Assembly (NCBI RefSeq): GCF_027568475.1
Contig: NZ_JANKZG010000008.1
Coordinates: 18,194 to 82,193 of the forward strand
Origin: Acinetobacter sp. HY1485
Lineage (GTDB): Bacteria > Pseudomonadota > Gammaproteobacteria > Pseudomonadales > Moraxellaceae
Direction: 5' to 3'
DNA: 64,000 nucleotides
Shown: positions 59,501 through 64,000 of the stretch, piece by piece
How the letters are laid out: every line of letters starts with the position of its first letter
How positions within the stretch are numbered: position 1 is the stretch's first letter
Made by a program: the position numbers and the translations under genes
Notes under the pieces: generated by a model
Database searches by the model: none
What the model saw: only the letters and a program-made list of their open reading frames with translations
Told to the model about the DNA's origin: nothing

Positions 59501-61255
59501 ACTATCGATTACAGCATTAACATCATCACCACCAATTGCAACGCTTGAATTACCCGATGCCGTTACATTTGCACCTAAAGCTACAGCCTGATTACCTGAA
59601 GCTGTGCTTTGTGAGCCAATTACAATAGATTGTTCATTATTTGTATTATTTGCATCTTTACTTTGAATAGATGCACTTTCACCAATAGCAATACCACGTT
59701 TACCAGGTGCTTTTGCCCCATCACCAATTGCAATTGCCCAATCTCCTGTTGCAGAAGAGTTGGTACCCTGCGCTATAGAGCTTTTATTTGCTGCACTTGC
59801 ACCATTACCAAGTGCAATAGTATTTATATTTTTACCTTTAGAAGCAGTGCCTAAAGCAATAGAGTTTTCACCAGAAGCTGTAGCTCCTGAGTTTGCCGTT
59901 TCACCTGCACCCATTGCAACAGAATTTTTACCCGTAGAGGTGGTATTGATACCAACTGCAATTGAACCATCATTCGTTGCTTTAGAGACAGGACCCATTG
60001 CCAAAGACCCACGCCCTTCAGAATCAGAATATGTACCCAAAGCAAGAGATGCTAAACCTGTAGATTTAGCTGCTAAACCATAAGCGGAAGAAAATGCACC
60101 TTCTGCTTTAGCTTGTACACCAGAAGCGGTAGAACCTGCACCCGATGCTGTTGTTGGAATATAGACATTTTTTTGTAAAGTTTGACCTGTCAAGCTTGTG
60201 TAGTCACTTCCATTAGAGTCAATTACTTTGTTTACGTCATCACCCCCAATTGCAACACTTGAGTTTCCAGAAGCCACAACATTTGCGCCAATGCCAACTG
60301 ATTGGTCACCAGAAACATCCGAAAAAGCACCAATTGCAATAGATTCAGCATTCTGAGTAGATGTTTTACTATCGGTAGAAGCACCTTTACCCATTGCAAT
60401 TGATCTAACACCAAGCGCTTTAGTTTCTTGACCTAATGCAATTGAACTTACGCCACTTGCTGCTGCGTTATAACCTTGCGCAGTACTAAAGTCGCCTGTT
60501 GCCTTCGCCAATGTACCTTGTGCAATTGCATTTTGTGCTGTTGCTTGCGTTTGCATCCCCTGAGCTATAGAAGCAGTACCAGTTGATTGTGCTTCTGTAC
60601 CAATAGCAATTGCATCAGTTCCTGATGCTTCTGTGTGAGTATCGGAGTATGTAGCCTTACTATTTGTTGCAGCACCAAAAGCTAAAGAACGTAATCCACT
60701 CGCTACACTTGACTGACCAATTGCTGTAGATTTATCACCTAAAGCACTAGCAGTAGAACCAATAGCATTAGCTGATAAGCCAGAAGATACACTCTCTCGC
60801 CCAAATGCTAGACCAAAAGAATTAGAAGATAAGCTATTAATACCTAGAGCAATACTTCCATTATAGCTTACTGCATTTGCACCTATTGCAATTGCACCAA
60901 ATGTATTACCATTATTTAGTGCTTTACTTTCAGCACCTATTGCAACACCTACATTTGTTTGTCCATTTGCATTATTTCCAATTGCAACAGCGCCTGTCAT
61001 TGCATCAGTTTTACGTGTTGTTAAATTTGGGTTTTGCCAAGAAATAAAACTAGCTTTAGTTGAGTTTGCTGTTGCACCATCTCCTAAGGCTACTTCAGGG
61101 TTGGCAAATGCATTTACTGAAAACGTAATCATTGCTACAGTAGAAATAGCAGTTACAATTGCACGAGTACTCTTCTTTTGAGATTTAACTAACTCTGAAG
61201 CAACTACCCATACACCTAAAGAGGAATTCCAAACAATTCGATAGACTTTGTTCAC
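50579..61255 (-). CDS. ata: Giant trimeric autotransporter adhesin (Ata-like)
   Basis: 3558 residues, type Vc secretion. N-terminus: extended signal peptide region (NKVYRIVWNSSLGVWVVASE) then signal to about residue 52 (SVNAFA). Head repeats of the YadA type (AIAIG, SVAIG units) fill about 85-810 and contain an internal duplication, each part with an SSVAIGGDDVN motif. Neck motifs of the DAVNVAQL or DAVNGGQL type recur, the first near 825. A repeat array (about 1330-2100) is listed separately. A third short head is at about 2790-2925. The C-terminal 75 residues are the YadA membrane anchor (AYTNNRINKVEDKLSAGIAA, ending VRVGISGVIN). GTG start. It should bind host or matrix proteins; the ligand is unknown. 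Confidence 0.95.
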   Translation of the reverse strand: MNKVYRIVWNSSLGVWVVASELVKSQKKSTRAIVTAISTVAMITFSVNAFANPEVALGDGATANSTKASFISWQNPNLTTRKTDAMTGAVAIGNNANGQTNVGVAIGAESKALNNGNTFGAIAIGANAVSYNGSIALGINSLSSNSFGLAFGRESVSSGLSANAIGSTASALGDKSTAIGQSSVASGLRSLAFGAATNSKATYSDTHTEASGTDAIAIGTEAQSTGTASIAQGMQTQATAQNAIAQGTLAKATGDFSTAQGYNAAASGVSSIALGQETKALGVRSIAMGKGASTDSKTSTQNAESIAIGAFSDVSGDQSVGIGANVVASGNSSVAIGGDDVNKVIDSNGSDYTSLTGQTLQKNVYIPTTASGAGSTASGVQAKAEGAFSSAYGLAAKSTGLASLALGTYSDSEGRGSLAMGPVSKATNDGSIAVGINTTSTGKNSVAMGAGETANSGATASGENSIALGTASKGKNINTIALGNGASAANKSSIAQGTNSSATGDWAIAIGDGAKAPGKRGIAIGESASIQSKDANNTNNEQSIVIGSQSTASGNQAVALGANVTASGNSSVAIGGDDVNAVIDSSGEDFKSITGKELVKKQYRNTEAGEGATALGVQSLAKGSFATALGLTSNASGTASVALGASAESAGKGALAIGPVSQASSDGAVAVGINSKSSGKNAVAIGSGETSDAGSNASGENAIAIGNKAKAVAKQSISIGTENTVNGENSGAIGDPTTVNGKNSYSLGNNNTIDTDSTFVVGNNVTKTTTGSVALGEGSAVYAASGVEGFAQKQASDNDKTRIANTKSTQGAVSVGDSQNGIYRQITGVAAGKEDSDAVNVAQLSALDNKVDQGITFQTNGNNAQAVKPGDTVDIGTVDNEKNLTVTKNGNTIQYGLNRDLDIDSVKAGNTTLNNNGVTINNGPSMTASGIDAGNKQITNVASAGDITQATNSKHAVNAGDVNNAITSLSNKGFSISAQGNTTKDHVNLGENIDFSNGDSNIKITKGVDNQIKFNLSNQLDLSPNGSVTTGSTLLSNDGLLITNGPSVTPTGIDANNTKVINVADGDISANSKDAVNGSQLYTTNQNVTQNAGDISSLQKQTFKLQANGDTASAVKSSDTVQFKDGKNIKISRSGNDITVATTDTPEFTTVKAGDTTISSDGLKITNGPSITKDGADLAGKKITNLAAGENGTDAVNKDQLDQTAKSADNKTNNLGNSTANNLGGGSTYDPSTGTVSAPTYNITAADGSSKTPANNVGDALSSLNDEIVKPITFGGDTGKDVARNLGQKLAVTGGVTDESKLTDNNIGVIANGTDGLSVKLAKALNIESVTADDGNGNSTVLNTAGTTVTDQDGNTANYGAKQAKQTDKAGNSTVTNATGTTVSNTDGAKTIVGADNITVGEGKNPVAINGKDGVVTGLTNTTFDPNNVAADRAATEGQVSQVSTDLTNKGLNFAGNSGDTIAKKLGETLTVKGDGTKADTEYSAENVKTISKDGNLVVNIDKNAKFESVTADDGKGNSTVLNTAGTTVTDQDGNTANYGAKQAKQTDKAGNSTVTNATGSTVTDKDGNNTSTTAAGTTVSNTDGAKTTVGADNITVGEGKNPVAINGKDGVVTGLTNTTFDPNNVVADRAATEGQVSQVSTDLTNKGLNFAGNSGDTIAKKLGETLTVKGDGTKADTEYSAENVKTISKDGNLVVNIDKNAKFESVTADDGKGNSTVLNTAGTTVTDQDGNTANYGAKQAKQTDKAGNSTVTNATGSTVTDKDGNNTSTTAVGTTVSNTDGAKTTVGADNITVGEGKNPIAINGKDGVVTGLTNTTFDPNNVVADRAATEGQVSQVSTDLTNKGLNFAGNSGDTIAKKLGETLTVKGDGTKADTEYSAENVKTISKDGNLVVNIDKNAKFESVTADDGNGNSTVLNTAGTTVTDQDGNTANYGAKQAKQTDKAGNSTVTNATGSTVTDKDGNNTATTAAGTTVSNTDGAKTTVGADNITVGEGKNPVAINGKDGVVTGLTNTTFDPNNVVADRAATEGQVSQVSTDLTNKGLNFAGNSGDTIAKKLGETLTVKGDGTKADTEYSAENVKTISKDGNLVVNIDKNAKFDSINTGGTLLNKDGLSFVDSNGNVVANTPSIKSAGIDAGNQKVTNVADGAITKDSKDAVNGGQLSTLSDNAVQYAKNDDGTPNYDKISAGNGKGTPAQIGTDVNGNNIVTSGGTSLSNVANGVNPDDAVNKGQLDQLAKSSDDKANNLGNSTANNLGGGSTYDPSTGTVSAPTYNITAADGSSKTPANNVGDALSSLNDEIVKPITFGGDTGKDVARNLGQKLAVTGGVTDESKLTDNNIGVIANGTDGLSVKLAKALNIESVTADDGNGNSTVLNTAGTTVTDQDGNTANYGAKQAKQTDKAGNSTVTNATGSTVTDKDGNNTSTTAAGTTVSNTEGAKTTVGADSITVGEGKNPVAINGKDGVVTGLTNTTWDPNNVVADRAATEGQVKQATENATSNITKAGLNFAANSGNNVHKNLGETLTIKGNGAKADTEYSADNIKTMTDADGNLVVNLDKNSSFDSVNADGTLLNQNGLSFVDSNGNVVANTPSIKPSGIDAGNQKITNVADGAIAKDSKDAVNGGQLSTLSDNAVQYAKNDDGTPNYDKIAAGNGKGTPVQTGQDSKGNNIVTSGGTSISNVANGVNPDDAVNKGQLDSVLSQNVTNVTDGEGNQINIGNQIVNKNPNNSNSDSLFLTYDKSGQETTDRLTIGQTVQKMNTEGVKYSHTNGTTEAGVVGSTNDSSAGAENSTAIGVNAIIKDGATSTIALGHNTQASTDATNSVVIGQSSNVSGASSVAIGHGATASGTQSISIGTGNTVSGNNSGAFGDPSVINGNSSYSVGNNNTVSTDDTFVLGNNVTNTTAGSVVLGTNSAARTGADVVGYSLNIANQDDVAAIEATKSTTGAVSVGDANNGIYRQITGVAAGTQNSDAVNVAQLKAVDNKLDTSTKAIANIFGGGAAVGSNGEVTAPSYNVASDNYNNVGDALSALDTAIQNTTTAATKAKSTVTAGNNIEIAESTNTDGSTNYQVATAKDLNIDSVTSQDSAGNKTVLSATGTQVADGNNNVANYGATTTLQDQAGNNVVINASGITAKTATGTGTALTGAGLSFYDANGNVTGPSVNASGIDAGGQKVTNVAAGTNTTDAVNKGQLDQVQNQVTNLNNGKAGLVQQENNTAPITVAKDTGGTVVDFTGTDGARQLTGVADGKVTAGSKDAVNGNQLANVSGSVANAIGGNTTVNADGTVTTSNVGGTGKDNINDAIASVNTAATKAKSTVSAGKNITVTEGQNTDGSTNYQVETAKDLSVDSVTATDSAGNSTIVNSSGLHFNDASGNKTGASVTASGVDAGSQKVTNVANGAIQKDSGDAVNGGQIYTANTNVATYLGGGAAVGSDGQVSAPTYNVANGSYNNVGDALTAVDNRVGNVENKVNQAFAYTNNRINKVEDKLSAGIAATAALENAPYVAGKWTYAAGASYYNNQGAVGATLRRTADNGRWSMTGGIAGGTEGSPLVRVGISGVIN
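54962..57274 (-). repeat. Long tandem repeats in the autotransporter stalk (591 bp unit)
   Basis: Four consecutive units read from ESVTADDG to IDKNAKF. Minus-strand spans are 57274-56735 (540 bp), 56734-56144, 56143-55553 and 55552-54962 (591 bp or 197 residues each). The first lacks 17 residues (STVTDKDGNN...) inside. Copies are nearly identical at the DNA level. A diverged fifth unit starts at 54181. A separate segment with YDPSTGTVSAPTYN is also duplicated, before and after the array (about 57275-57640 and 54182-54550). Confidence 0.92.
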
Positions 61256-61516
61256 AACAAATAACCTTTTCTACATTTTTTTTACATTATTTAAATTATA
61301 GTGTGTTTACTATGAGAACTACTTCACTTTTTTTGAAAAAATTGCTTAATTTTGTTAAAAAAATATAGGTAATTATGTAGGTTATAAATTAATATTATTA
61401 ATTACAATAAGTTATATTGATTATATTAAAAGCACAAAGATACAATATTTATACATATTTTTATAATAGATTTGTAACTAGTCCCAAAAAAATATATGGA
61501 ACTAGTTATTGGCAAA
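61256..61516. promoter_or_regulatory. Upstream region of the autotransporter gene
   Basis: AT-rich region with a candidate minus-strand -10 TATAAT (61295-61300), 40 bp before the GTG; no convincing -35. Further left, AACTAGT(T)CC / GG(G)ACTAGTT (61477-61507) forms a 10-bp stem just after the rsmB stop and may end that transcript. Confidence 0.4.
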
Positions 61517-62803
61517 TTACTTTTTCTCTAAAATACAATAGTAAAAGCCATCGCCACTTTTACTGTCTAAAGGTAATAATTGGCGTCCGTGCATCTGTTT
61601 AATCCCCCAATCATCACTTATATGTAATTCCTCAGCATCTGAATTTAAGTTTAAAAAATTTTGTATTTGCTTTTCATTTTCTACTTTTAAAAGTGAGCAC
61701 GTTACATAAACGAGCTTCCCACCTACTTTTAAATTTTTCCACATATTGGTCAAAATTTGACTTTGTAAGGTTACAATATTTTGAATATCTTCAGGCTTCC
61801 TTAGTAATTTAATATCTGGATGTCTTCTAATTACACCTGTTGCTGAGCAAGGTGCATCCAAAATAATACAATCCACTAGCGCATCAGATGTCCAAGTAAT
61901 CCCATCAATAGCTTGAATAGAAACATTATTCCCTAATAAATTTAACCGTTCTAAATTTTCTTGAACTTTAGCTAACCTTGCTTCATCTTTGTCTAAAGCC
62001 CACAATTTTTTAATATCATATTTTTCTAATAGATGTCCTGTTTTTCCACCTGGTGCAGCACAGGCATCTACAACATTTTGAGAATCTAACTCTAAACTTA
62101 GCTCACCACATAATTGGGCATGCTCATCTTGAACAGAAAAATATCCTTCTTCAAAAAAAGGAAGTTCAGAAATACTAACCGATTGTTTTATACGTATCGC
62201 TTGCTTAGAAAATTCACATATTTCAGCTAGAATTCCTAAATCAATTAATTTTTTAAAATAACTATTACGATCTATTTTTCTTTGATTAATACGCAATGTC
62301 AAAGGTGCTGTTTGTTTTAAAGCTATACATAACTGTACATAGCTTTCTGACCAATCTTTTTTTAGACGTTTAGCTAACCAACTTGGTAAACCATGATGGT
62401 TATATAGAAGCTCTTTAAATTTCTCTTTTTCATTAGTTGATTTACGCAATATAGCATTAATTACACCGCTTAATGGTTCGTAACCTAATTGCTTCACTGC
62501 TGTTACTGTTTCGGAAATTGCAGCATGACTTGCTACATTTGTACATAGAGTTTGATATAGTCCAACATAAAGACTTGTTTCTACTATGCTGTTATTAATC
62601 GGCTTTACTAATAATGGTAAAGCAATTGCTTTTAAACTGTACCATTGTCTTAAGGTACCTAATACAAGCTCATGAAACAAACCTTTATCTTTGTGATCTA
62701 GCTTATTAAGTTCAGAGTTAAGGATATTCGCTAAAGACTTACCTTCTTGGACTTTAACCAAAGTAAGAATCACTTTAGCTCTCAAGTTATAATTGTTTTT
62801 CAT
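61517..62803 (-). CDS. rsmB: 16S rRNA (cytosine-967-C5) methyltransferase
   Basis: Methylates C967 of 16S rRNA. It has 428 residues: N-terminal NusB-like RNA-binding domain (about 1-140, LHELVLGTLRQWYSLKAIALPLL; KQLGYEPLSGVINAILR) and SAM methyltransferase domain with VVDACAAPGGKTGHLLE, LDAPCSATGVIRRHPDI and the catalytic TCSLLKVENEKQI. The start ATG overlaps the fmt stop by 4 bp (ATGA). Codons in rsmB and fmt look richer in A/T than in the rest of the window. Confidence 0.95.
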   Translation of the reverse strand: MKNNYNLRAKVILTLVKVQEGKSLANILNSELNKLDHKDKGLFHELVLGTLRQWYSLKAIALPLLVKPINNSIVETSLYVGLYQTLCTNVASHAAISETVTAVKQLGYEPLSGVINAILRKSTNEKEKFKELLYNHHGLPSWLAKRLKKDWSESYVQLCIALKQTAPLTLRINQRKIDRNSYFKKLIDLGILAEICEFSKQAIRIKQSVSISELPFFEEGYFSVQDEHAQLCGELSLELDSQNVVDACAAPGGKTGHLLEKYDIKKLWALDKDEARLAKVQENLERLNLLGNNVSIQAIDGITWTSDALVDCIILDAPCSATGVIRRHPDIKLLRKPEDIQNIVTLQSQILTNMWKNLKVGGKLVYVTCSLLKVENEKQIQNFLNLNSDAEELHISDDWGIKQMHGRQLLPLDSKSGDGFYYCILEKK

Positions 62804-63768
62804 AATTGCTGTCCAACTTGTAATTTATTGGCCTGTTGAATTTGTAAGCTATTTAAAGGTTTACCACCAGCCCACTGTATACATGTTAAAAGTAAACAAC
62901 TATCATCCCCACATTTTACTTTAACACCTAATTTATCTATTTCTATAATTTCTCCAATTTTATATCGCTCGATATCAATTGATTTTTTATCAATAACACA
63001 AGCAGACCATATTCTTAAATTTTCTTGATTAGCCAACTTAATAAAACATACAGGCCAAGGGTTAAATGCCCTTACTTTTTTTTCTATATCATAAGCACTT
63101 AATTGAAAATTAATCTCAGCTTCTGTTTTAGTAAGCTTATGTGCATAAATAACTTCACAATCATCTTGTTTTTTAGCTGCCTCTAAAAAATTAATAAATA
63201 TTTTTTCTGACTCCAAAACATTACAAATTGCTTCTGCACCTTGTACAGCTAACTTATTATGCAAAGTATTACTTGTATCATGAGCTTCAATGTCACAATT
63301 TTTTTTATAAATCATGTCACCAGTATCTAAACCTGCTGCCATTTTCATAATTGTAATACCTGTCTTTGTATCACCTGCCTCAATAGCTCTATGAATAGGT
63401 GCAGCACCTCGCCACCTTGGTAAAAGAGAAGCATGTATATTGATACAGCCATATTTGGGCATATCTAAAATTATTTGGGGTAAAATTAAACCATAAGCAG
63501 CGACGATCATTAGATCAGCATCTAGTTCTTTTAATTCTTTTTGTGCTAATAAACCAAACTCTGTTGAAGACTTAAAATTTAGAGGTTGATATATAGGTAA
63601 ATTCGCTTCTTGAGCGACTATTTTTACTGCTGATGGTGTAATTTTTTGGCCACGTCCTGATTTTCGATCAGGTTGAGTATAAACTGCTACTACTTCATGA
63701 TTAGTTTTTAAAAGTGCTTTAAGTGCTACTGCTGCAAATTCAGGCGTGCCAGCAAAAATAATTCTCAC
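62800..63768 (-). CDS. fmt: Methionyl-tRNA formyltransferase
   Basis: Formylates initiator Met-tRNA. It has 322 residues: N-terminal formyl-transferase fold starting MRIIFAGTPEFAAVAL, the catalytic HASLLPRWRGAAPIHRAI (about residues 110-127) and a C-terminal OB-like domain (about 205-320). GTG start at 63768, which fits the family start. The usual partner def is not next to it; instead a 5S rRNA with its terminator lies upstream. A -10-like TATAAT sits at 63800-63805 on the minus strand. Confidence 0.96.
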   Translation of the reverse strand: MRIIFAGTPEFAAVALKALLKTNHEVVAVYTQPDRKSGRGQKITPSAVKIVAQEANLPIYQPLNFKSSTEFGLLAQKELKELDADLMIVAAYGLILPQIILDMPKYGCINIHASLLPRWRGAAPIHRAIEAGDTKTGITIMKMAAGLDTGDMIYKKNCDIEAHDTSNTLHNKLAVQGAEAICNVLESEKIFINFLEAAKKQDDCEVIYAHKLTKTEAEINFQLSAYDIEKKVRAFNPWPVCFIKLANQENLRIWSACVIDKKSIDIERYKIGEIIEIDKLGVKVKCGDDSCLLLTCIQWAGGKPLNSLQIQQANKLQVGQQL

Positions 63769-63847
63769 AAATATTCTCTAGAATTCTAAAATATTTCAAA
63801 TTATATCATTGATTCTTATAGGACTGATTCGATTTTTATAAGCATAA

Positions 63848-63873
63848 AAAAAGCCCCTCATTGAGGGGCTTTA
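63848..63873 (-). terminator. Terminator of the rRNA operon
   Basis: Stem AAGCCCCTCA / TGAGGGGCTT; on the minus strand it is followed by seven T, nine bases or so after the 5S 3' end. Confidence 0.93.
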
Positions 63874-63882
63874 GAATAATGA

Positions 63883-63996
63883 GCTGGCGATGACTTACTC
63901 TCACATGGGTAACCCCACACTACCATCAGCGCAAAGAGGTTTCACTTCTGAGTTCGGGAAGGGATCAGGTGGTTCACTCTTGCTATGGTCGCCAGC
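63883..63996 (-). rRNA. rrf: 5S ribosomal RNA
   Basis: The 114 bases match a gammaproteobacterial 5S rRNA on the minus strand: 5' GCTGGCGACCATAGC, internal CCGAACTCAGAAGTGAAAC, and 3' GTCATCGCCAGC pairing with the 5' end. Complete. The 23S and 16S genes should lie beyond the right edge. Confidence 0.96.
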
Positions 63997-64000
63997 ACAA

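Overview
The window looks like a chromosomal segment of an Acinetobacter-type gammaproteobacterium (Moraxellaceae). The DNA is AT-rich. Gene content and order fit that group: dnaJ next to dapB, dapA-bamC-purC, a short BamC, a GabR-controlled GABA locus, an Ata-like trimeric autotransporter beside an OmpA-family gene, and a 5S rRNA at the right edge. Two tandem levansucrase genes would suit a sugar-rich habitat such as floral nectar or insects; that niche is an inference. I see no prophage, transposase, integron or CRISPR array.

Layout. 1-1.7 kb: 3' part of glmS. 1.7-5.7 kb: a PLP-dependent dehydratase with a YheO/DauR-type regulator, a DUF1543 protein, and a divergent argO/argP-like pair. 5.7-17.3 kb: a GABA/aminobutyraldehyde locus with two APC permeases, a cytosolic Cache protein, a FadR-type regulator, an aldehyde dehydrogenase, gabR, gabT and gabD. 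Three promoters here carry the same pair of direct repeats (TGGCTCT, 24-bp period). 17.4-22.5 kb: pncA with a LysE exporter, dapA-bamC-purC, then 20 perfect copies of an 8-bp unit in front of a secreted esterase. 22.6-31.2 kb: housekeeping and repair genes (a broken csaA, rarA, a MerR/metal-efflux pair, mutY, a LytM lipoprotein, tag, an alcohol dehydrogenase). 31.4-34.2 kb: two GH68 levansucrases. 34.2-38.6 kb: LysR, dkgB-like, MFS, LysR and SRPBCC genes. 38.7-45.7 kb: dapB, dnaJ, ppc and a uracil permease. 45.9-49.3 kb: an exported catalase with an ankyrin partner, then a thioredoxin-fold-like protein of unknown role. 49.7-61.3 kb: an OmpA-family gene and a giant 3558-residue trimeric autotransporter containing 591-bp repeats. 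61.5-64 kb: rsmB, fmt and 5S rRNA, all on the minus strand.

How the genes work together. Permeases import GABA or related amines. The aldehyde dehydrogenase can make GABA from 4-aminobutyraldehyde. GabT and GabD convert GABA to succinate. GabR probably coordinates them through the shared operator. Two genes at the 3' ends of operons (a SnoaL-like secreted protein and csaA) are each interrupted by a single TAA codon in an otherwise intact frame, so they are either recent pseudogenes or sequencing errors. The most unusual elements are the octanucleotide array, the shared GabR-type operator, the duplicated levansucrases with a matching leader, and the autotransporter repeat array.
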